From: Faecalibacterium duncaniae
Lineage (GTDB): Bacteria > Bacillota > Clostridia > Oscillospirales > Ruminococcaceae
Assembly: GCF_010509575.1 (NCBI RefSeq)
Contig: NZ_CP048437.1
Span: forward strand, 1,550,001 to 1,614,000
Length of the DNA stretch: 64,000 nt
Direction: 5' to 3'
The notes beneath the pieces were generated by a model, which saw only the letters and a list, made by a program, of their open reading frames with translations, was not told where the DNA came from and did not search any database. Numbering within the stretch: the stretch's first letter is position 1; each line of letters begins with the position of its first letter. This document shows positions 53,450-63,461 of the stretch, one piece after another. The position numbers were made by a program, and so were the translations under genes.

Positions 53450-54157
53450 TTGAAACTCTTGATCTTCCGTACCATCCTGATCTATCTCTGCGTCCTGTTT
53501 GCCATGCGGCTGATGGGCAAACGTCAGTTGGGGGAACTGCAGCCTGAGGAACTGGTGTCCACCATCCTCATCTCCAATCTTGCTTCCATCTCCATTGAAT
53601 CTGAAGAAGTGCCGGTCACAGCCAGTCTGATTCCCCTCTTTCTCATTGCAGCGCTGGAGCTGCTGGGATCAATCCTCAGCTTCAGAAGTCAGCGCTTTTT
53701 CAACCTGATGTCCGGGCGGCCCAAAACCGTCATCCTGAATGGTGAGATCGATCAGAACGCCCTGCGCACCCTGCGGCTGACTGCCGCCGATCTGATGGAG
53801 GCGCTGCGCGGCAAAGATGTGTTCGACCCCCGGGATGTTTCCTATGCGGTCGTGGAGACCAACGGCAGTCTCTCAGTGGCTCTGCGCCCGGAAAAGGAAC
53901 CGGCTACCCTCGCCGACCTTGGGGCAAGGGTACAGCGGGCACAGGCCACCATCCCCTTTGTGCTGGACGGGCAGGTGCTTGCCGAAAACCTGACCATCTG
54001 CGGCAAGGATGCTGCCTGGCTGGAACGCACCGCACAGGCCAACAGCCTGCTTCTGGAAGAGATCCTGATCCTGGCGGGCAACGATACCGAGGATTATTTT
54101 CTGCTGAAAAAGGAGCCTCGTCAAACGGCGGGGCTCCGGCAAGGGGGGGCGGCATGA
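53450..54157 (+). CDS. DUF421 (YetF-like) membrane protein
   Basis: 235 residues from a TTG start; GGGAGG lies about nine bases upstream and no nearer ATG fits. Three membrane helices (about 1-18, 37-52, 58-74), the family block RLMGKRQLGELQPEELVSTILISNLASI, then a soluble domain starting NGRPKTVILNGEID-like (GRPKTVILNGEIDQNALRTLRL). DUF421 proteins occur in spore membranes of Firmicutes. Divergent from gerA by 68 bases; coupled to the next gene by an ATGA overlap. Confidence 0.88.
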   Translation: MKLLIFRTILIYLCVLFAMRLMGKRQLGELQPEELVSTILISNLASISIESEEVPVTASLIPLFLIAALELLGSILSFRSQRFFNLMSGRPKTVILNGEIDQNALRTLRLTAADLMEALRGKDVFDPRDVSYAVVETNGSLSVALRPEKEPATLADLGARVQRAQATIPFVLDGQVLAENLTICGKDAAWLERTAQANSLLLEEILILAGNDTEDYFLLKKEPRQTAGLRQGGAA

Positions 54158-54522
54158 AACGTATTTATGTCTGCATTGGCATCGTAGTCCTGCTGCTGGC
54201 GGCAGCCTTTTACAGCAGCTTCCGGGTACAGCAATTCGCCGAGGATATCTCCGATGACATCGACACCGCCATGGAGGATATCCGGAACAGCGATCTGACC
54301 GGTGCGCGGCAGGCACTGGCCGAAGGAGCCGAGCTCTGCGACACCATGCGGGAAGGCATGAACCACCTGCTCCGCACGCAGGACTTCACGGAGCTGGAAG
54401 CCGCCCTGCGTGCTGCCGATGGCCATCTGGAACTGAATGCGCCCGAGGAAGCCTTCGGGGAACTGCGCCGGGCGCAGGTTCAGGTAGAGACCCTGGCCTG
54501 GCTCTCTCATCGTATTCTTTGA
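54154..54522 (+). CDS. DUF4363-family protein
   Basis: 122 residues: N-terminal membrane helix (IYVCIGIVVLLLAAAFYSSF, about 3-22), then a helical soluble part ending in LSHRI. DUF4363 genes commonly follow DUF421 genes in Clostridia. The function is unknown; a role beside the DUF421 protein in the membrane is inferred from the coupled order. Followed by a terminator. Confidence 0.75.
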   Translation: MKRIYVCIGIVVLLLAAAFYSSFRVQQFAEDISDDIDTAMEDIRNSDLTGARQALAEGAELCDTMREGMNHLLRTQDFTELEAALRAADGHLELNAPEEAFGELRRAQVQVETLAWLSHRIL

Positions 54523-54563
54523 GGGTATTTGTACTGAGCTGAACAGTTGAGGTGAGCACAACA

Positions 54564-54608
54564 AAAAGCCAGGCTTTCTCGTGAAGTTCACGAAAAAGTC
54601 TGGCTTTT
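54564..54608. terminator. Bidirectional terminator between DUF4363 and nrdR
   Basis: AAAAGCCAG pairs with CTGGCTTTT at the base, with an inner TCGTGAA/TTCACGA pairing, 54564-54608. T-rich on both sides, serving the convergent genes. Confidence 0.85.
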
Positions 54609-54620
54609 AACGCTGGAACC

Positions 54621-55088
54621 TTAGTTTTTCTCTTTGCGGTCGCCCATCAGTTTTTTCAGCTCCGTGAAAAAGCTCTCGACATCGGCAAACTGCTGGTAAA
54701 CCGAAGCAAAGCGGACATAGGCCACTTCATCGATCTTTTTCAGCTCCTGCATGGTCAGTTCACCAATGCGCACACTGGACACCTCGCGGTCATAGGAGCT
54801 CATCAGGCTTTGCTCAATGCTGCTGACAGCCCGTTCCAGTGCATCGTAGCTCACCGGGCGCTTGGCGCAGGCCCGCAGCATTGCGTTGAGCAGCTTCTGA
54901 CGATCAAAAGGCTCACGGGAGTTATCCTTTTTGATGACGATCAGCGGGACGGTCTCCACCACTTCATAGGTCGTAAACCGCATGCGGCAGCGCAGACACT
55001 CACGGCGGCGGCGGATCCGCTCACCGTCTTCGGTCGGGCGGGAATCGATGACCTTGGATTCCTCATCGCCGCAATAGGGACATTTCAT
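54621..55088 (-). CDS. nrdR: Transcriptional repressor NrdR
   Basis: Represses ribonucleotide reductase genes when dATP is bound. 155 residues: zinc ribbon MKCPYCG...[13 protein letters not shown] (residues 1-38) and an ATP-cone with [24 protein letters not shown] (about 51-75). AGGAGG-type ribosome site. Upstream is secDF, with a 48-base gap. Confidence 0.96.
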   Translation of the reverse strand: MKCPYCGDEESKVIDSRPTEDGERIRRRRECLRCRMRFTTYEVVETVPLIVIKKDNSREPFDRQKLLNAMLRACAKRPVSYDALERAVSSIEQSLMSSYDREVSSVRIGELTMQELKKIDEVAYVRFASVYQQFADVESFFTELKKLMGDRKEKN

Positions 55089-55136
55089 AAATCGTTCCTC
55101 CTGATGTTGGTTCTTGGCCTGTCGGGCAAAACACGG

Positions 55137-57482
55137 TCAGGCTTTTTTGGTTTCAGCCTTTTTGCTCTTGCGGTCGTTCCACAGCACCCAGGCGGAGGTG
55201 GAAACACAGAGCGAGGTATACACGCCGCTCAGCATACCCATCATCAGCGGGAAGGCAAAGGTAAAGATGCTGTCCAGACCGTACAGCTTGGAGACCACGC
55301 ACATCACACCCAGTGCCATTACAGTGGTCACCGTAGTGATGATGGTACGGCGGGCAGACTGGTTGACCGAGTGGTTGACCAGCTCCTCGAACGGGGTCTT
55401 TTTCCCCATCAGGGCACGGTTCTCGCGGATACGGTCATAGACCACAACCGTATCGTTGATCGAGTAGCCCAGAATGGTCAGCATGGCGGCAATAAAGTTG
55501 CCGTCCAGCGGGGTGCGCAGCAGCACAAAGGTGCCAAACACCACCATCAGGTCGTTCAGCAGAGCCAGCACAGCCATCAGGCCACCGGTCAGGCCGCCGA
55601 TCTTCTTGAAACGGAAGCCGATATACAGCAGGATGAGCAGCAGGGAGAACACCACAGCCACCAGACTCTTCTGCAGGAACTTGGTGCCCATGGCAGCGCT
55701 GACATTGCTCAGGGACAGCTGGGCAAAGGCATTGTCCGGGTACTGTTCGTTCAGGGAGGTCAGCAGATTCTCCACCTGATCGGTGGTCACAGTCTCGTTG
55801 CCGGGCATGGAAATCTTCAGGGTCTGCTCCCCGGTGGCGACATTCTCGCCGGTCTGCAGGGTCAGGCCGTTGTTTTCCAGTGCGGTGGAGGCGGTCTTCT
55901 GAACTTCGGAGGTGCTGATCTCACCCTGATAGCTCAGGGTGATCATGGCACCGCCCGTAAACTCCGTATCCAGCCGGACACCGAACACTGCAGCACACAG
56001 GATGATGGCCGCCATCAGGCAGGTGGAGATGGTCAGGAAGCGCTTGCGCAGGCCCACAAAGTCGATGGGCTTCTTTTCCTTGACTTCCTTGCCGGGCTTG
56101 ACAGCACCATAGAGCCAGGGATTCCGCAGGGCCTTGATGGAGGCTGCACCGCGGATCATCACACGGGTGGCAAACACGCCGAACACAAAGTTCAGCAGAA
56201 CGCCGGTCAGCAGCGTGTAGCCAAAGGCGTAGATGGTGCCTGCGGTGGAGGGCCCAAAGGCGAAGAACACGAAGTGCAGGGCCTTGGCGAACAGGCCGTC
56301 CGAGGGGCCGAAGGCACCCATCAGCACGATCGCCACAATAACGATGGTCACGTTGCCATCAATGATGGGGGTCAGGCCGCGGGCAAAGCCGCTCTTGAGC
56401 GCGCCATCCAGAGATTTGCCGTTGTTCAGCTCCTCCTTGATGCGCTCGGCGGTGATGACATTGGCATCCACGCCCATACCAATGGCCAGGATGATACCTG
56501 CGATGCCGGGCAGAGTCAGGGTAAAGCTCTCAAACACCGGGAAATAGCCGGAGACGAAGGCCAGCGTTGCCGCCACCTGACCGGCCAGTGCAATGCAGGC
56601 CAGGAAGCCGGGCAGACGATACAGCAGAGTCATCAGTACCACGATGAGGGCATAGGCAATGAGTCCGGCCAGCACCATGGCGCTCAGGCTGTTCTCGCCC
56701 AGGCTGGGGCTGACGGTGGAATAGCTGTCCACAGTCAGGGCAAAAGGCAGTGCACCGGAATTGATCTGGCGGGCCATCTTGACCACGTCCTCCTGCGTGA
56801 AGGGATTGGACGCGGAACTGGTGATGATGGCGGCACCATCGGTGATGGCCGCATTGACCGTTGCCGTGCTCACGTTCTGATCATCCAGCCAGATGCTGAT
56901 GGTTCCACTGCTCTGGTAGAGCTCCGTGGTGGCATCCCCGAAGGCCTTGGCACCCTCGTCGTTGAACTTGAGGGCCACATAATATTCGGATGTACTGCCG
57001 CTCACCGGGCCGTACTGAGCAGCGGCGCTCTCGACCATGGAACCGTCCAGGATCAGTTCGCCGTCTGCACTGCTCCCCTTGCGGAAGGTCAGGTAGGCGG
57101 TGCTACCGATCTCTTCAATGGCGGCTTCGGGGTCAAAATCGGTCTCGCCAGACTGCCACGGAAACTCCAGGATCAGGCGGTCGGAGTCATAATCCACATA
57201 CAGCTCGTAGTCGGTCACGTTCAGGCCGACCAGACGATTCTCAATGACCAGCTGGGCAGCGTCCAGCTGATCATCGGTGGCGTCGTAGTTGTCCGATGGG
57301 GCAAACGTTACGTTGACACCGCCCTTGATATCCACGCCAAAGCGGATATCCTGCGCTCCCTTGATGTAGGTCTTGGTCACATCACCGTACTTGACTGCCA
57401 CACCAAAGAATGCCATGTAGACAAACGCGGCGATCAGGAGCACTGTGACAACAAGCTGCCATGCTTTGCCTTTCGTCTTCAT
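55137..57482 (-). CDS. secDF: Fused protein-export membrane protein SecDF
   Basis: 781 residues: a SecD half followed by a SecF half, twelve predicted membrane segments with two large extracytoplasmic domains. Typical blocks are RFGVDIKGGVNVTFAP near the start, GLIAYALIVVLMTLLYRLPGFLACIALAG, LPGIAGIILAIGMGVDANVITAERIKEEL (SecD) and LGYSINDTVVVYDRIREN (SecF). Uses proton motive force to aid Sec export. Partners with yajC (11.6 kb). AGGTTTCC-type site is weak. Confidence 0.96.
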   Translation of the reverse strand: MKTKGKAWQLVVTVLLIAAFVYMAFFGVAVKYGDVTKTYIKGAQDIRFGVDIKGGVNVTFAPSDNYDATDDQLDAAQLVIENRLVGLNVTDYELYVDYDSDRLILEFPWQSGETDFDPEAAIEEIGSTAYLTFRKGSSADGELILDGSMVESAAAQYGPVSGSTSEYYVALKFNDEGAKAFGDATTELYQSSGTISIWLDDQNVSTATVNAAITDGAAIITSSASNPFTQEDVVKMARQINSGALPFALTVDSYSTVSPSLGENSLSAMVLAGLIAYALIVVLMTLLYRLPGFLACIALAGQVAATLAFVSGYFPVFESFTLTLPGIAGIILAIGMGVDANVITAERIKEELNNGKSLDGALKSGFARGLTPIIDGNVTIVIVAIVLMGAFGPSDGLFAKALHFVFFAFGPSTAGTIYAFGYTLLTGVLLNFVFGVFATRVMIRGAASIKALRNPWLYGAVKPGKEVKEKKPIDFVGLRKRFLTISTCLMAAIILCAAVFGVRLDTEFTGGAMITLSYQGEISTSEVQKTASTALENNGLTLQTGENVATGEQTLKISMPGNETVTTDQVENLLTSLNEQYPDNAFAQLSLSNVSAAMGTKFLQKSLVAVVFSLLLILLYIGFRFKKIGGLTGGLMAVLALLNDLMVVFGTFVLLRTPLDGNFIAAMLTILGYSINDTVVVYDRIRENRALMGKKTPFEELVNHSVNQSARRTIITTVTTVMALGVMCVVSKLYGLDSIFTFAFPLMMGMLSGVYTSLCVSTSAWVLWNDRKSKKAETKKA

Positions 57483-57513
57483 AAAAAACAGGAAACCTCC
57501 AAAATATAATAAA

Positions 57514-57546
57514 CCTCCGCCGCGCAGAAAAACCTCTGCACGGAGG
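57514..57546 (-). terminator. Hairpin after the aminotransferase
   Basis: CCTCCG (57514-57519) pairs with CGGAGG (57541-57546), with further pairing inside; a T/A-rich run follows on the minus strand before secDF. Confidence 0.6.
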
Positions 57547-57569
57547 AGATTTTTTGCAGAATAAAACGC

Positions 57570-58853
57570 TTACTCTGCCTTTTCGGCCAGCAGCTTTTCG
57601 ATGACTGCCAGCTTTACGCAGACGCAGAGCAGATCAGATGCGGTCTCCACCTCGTCCAGGCTGGGATAGGTGGGCGCGATACGCAGGTGGGAATCCTGCG
57701 GGTCCTTGTGGTAAGGATAGGCGGAACCGGCACCGGTCAGGGTCAGACCGCACTCCTTGCACAGCTGGGCCACACGCTTGGCGCAGCCGGGCATAACGTA
57801 CAGGCTGATGAAGTAACCGCCCTTGGGGTTCGTCCAGTGAGCGATGTCGCCGCAGGGGGTCAGCTCCTCGGAAAAGGCCGTCTTGACCGCATCAAAGCAG
57901 GGGATCAGGCGGCGGCGGTGCTTTGCCATGTGGGCCAACACACCCTCTTTGTTCTTCAGGAAGCGGACATGGCGCAGCTGGTTCATCTTATCATAGCTGA
58001 TGATCATCACGGAGAAGCGCTTGCAGATATACTTCATGGAGTCCACGCTGCATGCAATGGCGGAAACACCTGCACCGGGGAAGGTGATCTTGCTGGTGGA
58101 GGTGAACATGAACACACGGTTCTCCGTGCCGTACTTCTTGCTCTCGTTCAACAGAACAGGGGTCTCGATGATCTCCTCGGTCAGGTGGTGGACGATGTAA
58201 GCCTCATCCCAGAAGATCTTGAAATCAGGAGCAGCGGTCTTCATCTTGGCCATCCGGTCAATGGTCTCATCGCTGTAAGTATAGCCATCCGGGTTGGAAT
58301 ACTGGGGCACGCACCAGATGCCCTTGATGGTGTCATCCTCGGCCACCAGCTTCTCCACAATGTCCATATCGGGGCCATTGGGGGTCATGGGCACGCTGAT
58401 CAGCTCAAAGCCGTACTCCTCAGTGATGGCAAAGTGGCGGTCATAGCCGGGCACCGGGCAGAGGAACTTGCGCTTTTCCACCTGAGACCAGGGGCAGGGA
58501 GACTCCGGGAAGCCGAACACATAGCCAATGTTGATGAGGTTGTACATCAGCTGCAGGCTGGAGTTGCCGCCCACGAACACTTCCTCAGGCTTGACACCGA
58601 ACACATCTGCAAACAGGACGCGAGCCTCGTGCAGGCCCTCCAGATCACCATAGTTGCGGGCATCGGTGCCTGCGTCGGTGGTGTAATCGTTCATCTGCAG
58701 CAGACCCATTGCCAGATCCATCTGGTGAGGGCCGGGCTTGCCACGGGCCATGTTCAGCTTCAGGTTCATGGCCAGAAACTTTTTGTACTGCTCATTCAGC
58801 TTTGCCTTTTCGGCAGTGAGCTCCTCACGATTCATCTCAAGATAGTTTGCCAT
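57570..58853 (-). CDS. PLP-dependent aminotransferase (class I, putative aspartate type)
   Basis: 427 residues. The pyridoxal-phosphate motif TSTSKITFPGAGVSAIA carries the Schiff-base lysine (about 252-268), preceded by WDEAYIVHHL (about 218-227); the NMARGKPGPHQMDLAMG opening and VPQYSNPDGYTY block resemble the AspAT subgroup Ic described in Corynebacterium and Firmicutes, so oxaloacetate/aspartate transamination is the best guess. The ATG at 58853 is preceded by AAAGGAG; an ORF extension of 13 codons is unlikely. Own promoter about 110 bases upstream. Confidence 0.8.
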   Translation of the reverse strand: MANYLEMNREELTAEKAKLNEQYKKFLAMNLKLNMARGKPGPHQMDLAMGLLQMNDYTTDAGTDARNYGDLEGLHEARVLFADVFGVKPEEVFVGGNSSLQLMYNLINIGYVFGFPESPCPWSQVEKRKFLCPVPGYDRHFAITEEYGFELISVPMTPNGPDMDIVEKLVAEDDTIKGIWCVPQYSNPDGYTYSDETIDRMAKMKTAAPDFKIFWDEAYIVHHLTEEIIETPVLLNESKKYGTENRVFMFTSTSKITFPGAGVSAIACSVDSMKYICKRFSVMIISYDKMNQLRHVRFLKNKEGVLAHMAKHRRRLIPCFDAVKTAFSEELTPCGDIAHWTNPKGGYFISLYVMPGCAKRVAQLCKECGLTLTGAGSAYPYHKDPQDSHLRIAPTYPSLDEVETASDLLCVCVKLAVIEKLLAEKAE

Positions 58854-58963
58854 TAAAAAACACACTCCTTTATCGTACTTCCAATTTCCCACAGTATCCG
58901 ATGCCGGGTGTTTCAGGAGTTCTTGCCAGAGAGTTCTCCCACCACCGTCATCCAGACTTTAAT

Positions 58964-58992
58964 ATTATACCGCAACTCCGGGCGCGAAACAA
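58964..58992 (-). promoter_or_regulatory. Predicted aminotransferase promoter
   Basis: Minus strand TTGTTT (plus 58987-58992), 17-base spacer, TATAAT (plus 58964-58969). Leaves a leader of roughly 100 bases; I recognise no riboswitch in it. Confidence 0.75.
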
Positions 58993-59001
58993 GCAAATTA
59001 C

Positions 59002-59039
59002 AAAAAAAGCCCCGCCAAAGCCGAAGCATTTGGCAGGGC
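59002..59039 (-). terminator. Terminator of clpX
   Basis: GCCCCGCCAAA pairs with TTTGGCAGGGC (59009-59039) with a GC-rich loop; a seven-T run follows on the minus strand. Confidence 0.9.
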
Positions 59040-59071
59040 ATCCCTTTCCTGCTGTCTGCAGAGTGCAGATA

Positions 59072-60391
59072 TCAGCTCAGGGCGGTCTGGTTCTTATACC
59101 GTTTGCGCACAGCGCCGTATTCCAGATGGGCCTCGCCGCCCTCCACGGTGTCCTTGTCGATGGTGACACGGATGATGGTGGGGTCATTGGGCACATCATA
59201 CATGACAGGCAGCAGGATGCCTTCCATGACGCTGCGCAGACCGCGGGCACCGGTCTTGCGCTCAATGGTCTTGCGGGCGATCGCGTGGAGGGCCTCGTCG
59301 GTGAACTCCAGCTCTACACTGTCCATGCTCAGCAGTTCCTTGTACTGCTTGACCAGGCTGTTGCGGGGCTCCTTGAGCACGCGCACCAGTGCGTCCTCGT
59401 CCAGATCATCCAGCACGGTGATGACCGGCAGACGGCCGATCAGCTCAGGGATCAGGCCAAACTTGACCAGATCGTGAGGCTCCACCTTGCGCAGCAGGGC
59501 ACGCTGGGCATCCTCGGAGTTGTCCTTCAGGCTGCTGCCGAAGCCCAGTGCAGAGCGATCAGTGCGGCGCAGGATGTATTTATCCAGGCCATCAAAGGCA
59601 CCGCCGCAGATGAACAGGATGTTGGTGGTATCGATCTGGATAAACTCCTGCTGGGGGTGCTTGCGGCCGCCGTTGGGCGGCACGTTGCTCACGGTGCCCT
59701 CCAGGATCTTCAGCAGCGCCTGCTGCACACCCTCGCCGCCCACATCACGGGTGATGGAGGGATTCTCGCTCTTGCGGGTGATCTTGTCGATCTCATCAAT
59801 GTAGATGATACCCACCTGTGCCTTCTGCACATCAAAATCCGCCGCCTGAAGCAGCTTGAGCAGGATGTTCTCCACATCCTCACCCACATAGCCCGCCTCG
59901 GTCAGGGTGGTGGCATCCGCAATGGCGAAGGGCACCCCCAGCATCTTGGCCAGGGTCTGAGCCAGCAGAGTCTTGCCGACACCGGAGGGGCCCAACAGCA
60001 GAACGTTGGACTTCTGCAGTTCCACATCCGCACCTTTGCCGCTCAGAATGCGCTTATAATGGTTGTAAACGGAGACCGCCAGCACACGCTTGGCCTCATC
60101 CTGACCAATGACATACTGGTCCAGCCCGTTCTTGATCTCAGCCGGGGTCAGGATATTGATATCCAGACCATCCACAGCCTGCATCCGGGTACGGCTTGCG
60201 CCGCGGCCCGGGCGGCCGTTTGCTTCCGGGTGCTCCGGCTGATCCGAGAGCAGATCATGGCACAGGCCGATGCACTCGCTGCAGATGTTGACACCGGGGC
60301 CGATGATCATCCGTTCCACTTCGTCCTGATGCTTGCCGCAGAAGCTGCACACCAGGTCTTTTTCATTTTTGCCGGAATTGTTGTTTGCCAT
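59072..60391 (-). CDS. clpX: ATP-dependent Clp protease ATP-binding subunit ClpX
   Basis: AAA+ unfoldase that feeds ClpP. 439 residues: N-terminal zinc domain [27 protein letters not shown] (about 16-42), Walker [16 protein letters not shown] (about 134-148), Walker [11 protein letters not shown], and the [12 protein letters not shown] sensor region. Follows clpP by 59 bases on the minus strand. Confidence 0.97.
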   Translation of the reverse strand: MANNNSGKNEKDLVCSFCGKHQDEVERMIIGPGVNICSECIGLCHDLLSDQPEHPEANGRPGRGASRTRMQAVDGLDINILTPAEIKNGLDQYVIGQDEAKRVLAVSVYNHYKRILSGKGADVELQKSNVLLLGPSGVGKTLLAQTLAKMLGVPFAIADATTLTEAGYVGEDVENILLKLLQAADFDVQKAQVGIIYIDEIDKITRKSENPSITRDVGGEGVQQALLKILEGTVSNVPPNGGRKHPQQEFIQIDTTNILFICGGAFDGLDKYILRRTDRSALGFGSSLKDNSEDAQRALLRKVEPHDLVKFGLIPELIGRLPVITVLDDLDEDALVRVLKEPRNSLVKQYKELLSMDSVELEFTDEALHAIARKTIERKTGARGLRSVMEGILLPVMYDVPNDPTIIRVTIDKDTVEGGEAHLEYGAVRKRYKNQTALS

Positions 60392-60450
60392 AACTGTTAT
60401 TCCTTATTCTGGGTCTTTGCGCGCAGGGCTCTCCCCCGCGCCTTTCAGTT

Positions 60451-61047
60451 TCAGCGGTGGGCGATGACCTCATCGATCAGGCCGTATTCCTTGGCTTCCA
60501 GCGCGGTCATATAGTTGTCGCGCTCGGTGTCCAGCTGGATCTTCTCCAGCGGCTGGCCGGTGTATTCGCTGAGCATGTGGTTCATCTTATCGCGGATATA
60601 CACCATGTGCTCGGCGTGGATCTTGATATCGGTGGTCTGGCCGGAAAGGCCGCCGCCCTGACCGCCGATCAGCGGCTGATGGATCAGGATCTCGGAGTTA
60701 GGCAGGGCAAAGCGCTTGCCCTTGGTGCCGCTTGCCAGCAGGAAGGCACCCATGGAAGCGGCCATGCCCATGCAGATGGTGGAGACATCACACTTGATAT
60801 ACTGCATGGTATCGTGGATGGCCATGCCTGCGCTGATAGAGCCGCCGGGGCTGTTGATATACAGGCTGATATCCTTGTCCGGGTCCTGCCCTTCCAGGTA
60901 CAGCAGCTGCGCCACCACAAGGCTTGCGGAGGTGTCGTTGACATCCTCGCTCAGAACGATGATGCGGTCATTCAGCAGACGGGAGAAGATATCATAGGAA
61001 CGCTCACCATGTGCCGACTGTTCGACAACGTAAGGAACAAAACTCAT
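60451..61047 (-). CDS. clpP: ATP-dependent Clp protease proteolytic subunit
   Basis: Serine protease ring. 198 residues with the catalytic serine in [14 protein letters not shown] (about 96-109), His in [13 protein letters not shown] (about 119-131) and Asp further on. [25 protein letters not shown] is a standard N-terminus. GGAGG precedes the ATG. First of clpP-clpX, after trigger factor. Confidence 0.97.
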   Translation of the reverse strand: MSFVPYVVEQSAHGERSYDIFSRLLNDRIIVLSEDVNDTSASLVVAQLLYLEGQDPDKDISLYINSPGGSISAGMAIHDTMQYIKCDVSTICMGMAASMGAFLLASGTKGKRFALPNSEILIHQPLIGGQGGGLSGQTTDIKIHAEHMVYIRDKMNHMLSEYTGQPLEKIQLDTERDNYMTALEAKEYGLIDEVIAHR

Positions 61048-61085
61048 AAAGTTCGCCTCCTGATACGAAAAATAATTCTATTTGC

Positions 61086-61133
61086 AAAATTGACCGATAC
61101 GGCAAAAGAAACAGGGCCGTATCGGTCAATTTT
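61086..61133. terminator. Terminator between tig and clpP
   Basis: Perfect 17-bp stem AAAATTGACCGATACGG (61086-61102) with CCGTATCGGTCAATTTT (61117-61133), a 14-base loop, T-rich on both strands. Stops tig transcription before clpP, at least partly. Confidence 0.85.
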
Positions 61134-61200
61134 AACAACCTTTGTTTACAGGGTACGCTTCAAACAGCGTTTCCTGCAAATTGCGGCCTTGGCAGCTGGA

Positions 61201-62517
61201 TTATTCAGCGTCCTCGGTCTTTTCAGCCTCAGCGGCCTTCTCTACGATGTTGGCGTGGCTCTTGATGAAGTCGATGGCCTTGTTGATTGCCAGATCCTTC
61301 TTCAGGTCGTCAACGTTGACCAGCTCACGGACCTTGTCCTCTTCCATCTTGTACTGGTCAGCGATGCGCTTGATCTCAGCGGAAACATCCTCCTCGGAAG
61401 CCTCGATGTTCTCAGCAGCGGCAACAGCCTCCAGAGCCAGGCGGATCTTAACCTGCTTCTCAGCCTGAGGCATGAAGGAAGCACGGAACTGATCCATGGT
61501 CTGGCCCATATACTTCAGGTAGTCTTCCAGGCGCAGACCCTGCTGCTCCACACGGAAGGCGAAGTCATTGACCATCTCGTCCATACGGGTATCGTACATA
61601 GCCTGGGGGATCTCAGCCTCCATGCTCTCGATGACCTGATCGACCAGAGCGTTCTCAACAGCCAGGTCATCCTGCTTGTCCAGCTGCTCCTGGTTGTTCT
61701 TGCGGATGGACTCCTTGAACTCTTCCAGAGTGTCGTACTCGGAGCAGTCCTTGGCCAGCTCGTCATCCAGAGCGGGCAGCTCCTTGTACTTGACCTCGTG
61801 CAGCTTGATCTTGAAGACAGCAGCCTTGCCAGCCAGCTCAGCAGCCTGATACTCCTCGGGGAAGGTGACGTTCACGTCGAACTCCTCACCGGCGGAGTGG
61901 CCAACGATCTGATCCTCGAAGCCGGGGATGAAAGAGCCGCTGCCCAGGGTCAGGTTGTAGTGCTCAGCCTTGCCGCCCTCAAAAGCGACACCGTCCACAA
62001 AGCCCTCGAAGTCGATATCAGCGATATCGCCATTCTCAGCAGCACCCTCGCGGGTCAGCTCACGGGCGTTGCGCTCCTGCACGCGCTTCAGCTCTGCATC
62101 GACGGCCTCGTCGGTAACAGTATGGACAGTCTTCTCAACGGTCAGACCGTTGTAGTTGCCGACCTTGACTTCGGGCATCACAGCGACCTTGACGGTCAGG
62201 GTCACGCCCTCGGTCTCGCTGGCAGCATCCACAGAAACCTCGGGACGGCCAACGGGCTCGATGCCGGCTTCCTTCACAGCTGCCTCGTAAGCAGCGGGGA
62301 ACAGCTCATTGATGGCATCATAGGTAAAGACATCAGCGCCGTACATCTTCTCGATCAGAGAACGGGGAGCCTTGCCCTTGCGGAAGCCGGGCACGGAGTA
62401 CTTCTTGCCCTCCTTCTTGAAGACATCGGCCACTGCGCCCTTAAAGGCCTCAGCGTCGATGGAGAACTGCAGCTCTGCCATGCTCTTCTCGAGCTTTTCG
62501 CACTTGATGAAATTCAT
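61201..62517 (-). CDS. tig: Trigger factor
   Basis: Ribosome-bound chaperone with peptidyl-prolyl isomerase activity. 438 residues: the ribosome-binding signature GFRKGKAPRSLI (about 43-54), a central FKBP-type domain from about 155 to 240 (GDIADIDFEGFVDGVAFEGG), and a helical C-terminal domain. ATG at 62517 has GGAGGAT upstream; the longer frame is not part of the gene. Strong codon bias. A 140-base leader lies upstream. Confidence 0.96.
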   Translation of the reverse strand: MNFIKCEKLEKSMAELQFSIDAEAFKGAVADVFKKEGKKYSVPGFRKGKAPRSLIEKMYGADVFTYDAINELFPAAYEAAVKEAGIEPVGRPEVSVDAASETEGVTLTVKVAVMPEVKVGNYNGLTVEKTVHTVTDEAVDAELKRVQERNARELTREGAAENGDIADIDFEGFVDGVAFEGGKAEHYNLTLGSGSFIPGFEDQIVGHSAGEEFDVNVTFPEEYQAAELAGKAAVFKIKLHEVKYKELPALDDELAKDCSEYDTLEEFKESIRKNNQEQLDKQDDLAVENALVDQVIESMEAEIPQAMYDTRMDEMVNDFAFRVEQQGLRLEDYLKYMGQTMDQFRASFMPQAEKQVKIRLALEAVAAAENIEASEEDVSAEIKRIADQYKMEEDKVRELVNVDDLKKDLAINKAIDFIKSHANIVEKAAEAEKTEDAE

Positions 62518-62666
62518 TTTGTGTATCCTCCACTCAAAAATTCTATTGCGTTGGGGACAGGTTTTCTTCCCTGTCTCCTGCAACCGCGCACCGCGTCCTG
62601 TATCTTCTGTTTGCGAAATGCGGGGACGCGCGCGCTCAATTGGGTGCAACAATCGCGTCAAAACTT

Positions 62667-62675
62667 ATTATAGCA
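62667..62675 (-). promoter_or_regulatory. Predicted tig promoter -10
   Basis: Minus strand TGC-TATAAT (plus 62667-62675), about 150 bases before the tig ATG. No clear -35. Confidence 0.55.
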
Positions 62676-62740
62676 CGTTCCAGACACAATTGCCAGACCA
62701 AATTTTGACTTTTTGTTCTTTTTGCCCACACTTCCCGCCT

Positions 62741-63424
62741 TTAATTGATGCGGTAGGGGCAGAAACGCAGGCCATCGGCACTGACAAGCTTATACCGGAT
62801 GCCGTCCACATCGCCCTGCACCGCGTACCGGATGGCGTTTCCGTGCAGGTGGCCGTAGTAACAGCGGGTGATGCCGTAGGCCTTCAAGGTGGCCACGATC
62901 TCAGGAGCACTGGTGCCGGTGTAGACCGGCGGATAATGCAGGAACACCAGCTTCTCCAACCCCGGTTCCGCAGCATCCAGGCTCATTTTTAAGCGCCCGA
63001 TCTCGCGGTTCATCACTTTTTCATCGTGGGGTTCTCCCACATCGAACAGCCAGCCCCGGGTGCCGCACAGCGCATACCCCTCCACAGAGTAGGAGTTGTT
63101 GTGCAGGATGTGCAGGGTGTCAAAGCCCTCAGCCTTGAGGTAGGCGTTCATCTTGTTGGCCGTGGTCCACCAGTAATCGTGGTTTCCCTTCATGATCAGC
63201 TTCTGGCCGGGAAGCTCCTGTAAAAACGCAAAATCCCTGCGCGTATCGTTCAGGCGCATGGCCCAGCTGATATCACCCGCCAGCACGATGGTGTCCTCGG
63301 GTTTGATCAGCTTGCGCCAGTTGCGCTCCAGCCGCTCCACATAGCCGCTCCACCCCGGAAAAACATCCATGGGTTTGGAAGCGCCCAGTGAAAGATGGGT
63401 ATCGCCAAGCACATAAAGTGCCAT
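62741..63424 (-). CDS. Metallophosphoesterase
   Basis: 227 residues, calcineurin-like fold: GDTHLS (7-12), AGDISWAM (about 48-55), KGNHDYWW (about 77-84), and the CYYGHLHGNA ending motif (about 197-206) give the metal ligands. Similar short phosphoesterases occur widely in Firmicutes; the substrate is unknown. AGGAGA precedes the ATG. Lies between thrC and tig on the minus strand. Confidence 0.9.
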   Translation of the reverse strand: MALYVLGDTHLSLGASKPMDVFPGWSGYVERLERNWRKLIKPEDTIVLAGDISWAMRLNDTRRDFAFLQELPGQKLIMKGNHDYWWTTANKMNAYLKAEGFDTLHILHNNSYSVEGYALCGTRGWLFDVGEPHDEKVMNREIGRLKMSLDAAEPGLEKLVFLHYPPVYTGTSAPEIVATLKAYGITRCYYGHLHGNAIRYAVQGDVDGIRYKLVSADGLRFCPYRIN

Positions 63425-63461
63425 TCATTTTTCTCCTGTTCTAAGTCCGGCAGGACAAGGT

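Noticed and set aside
54810..57509. An 899-codon plus-strand frame opposite nrdR and secDF
   Set aside because: Low-complexity His/Gln/Gly composition, typical of the reverse frame of GC-rich coding DNA; the minus strand carries clear nrdR and secDF.
58854..58963. Riboswitch or T-box before the aminotransferase
   Set aside because: The leader of about 100 bases has no T-box sequence, strong terminator or recognisable aptamer.
60457..62673. A 738-codon plus-strand frame opposite clpP and tig
   Set aside because: Antisense shadow; Leu-rich repeats come from the reversed coding pattern of trigger factor.
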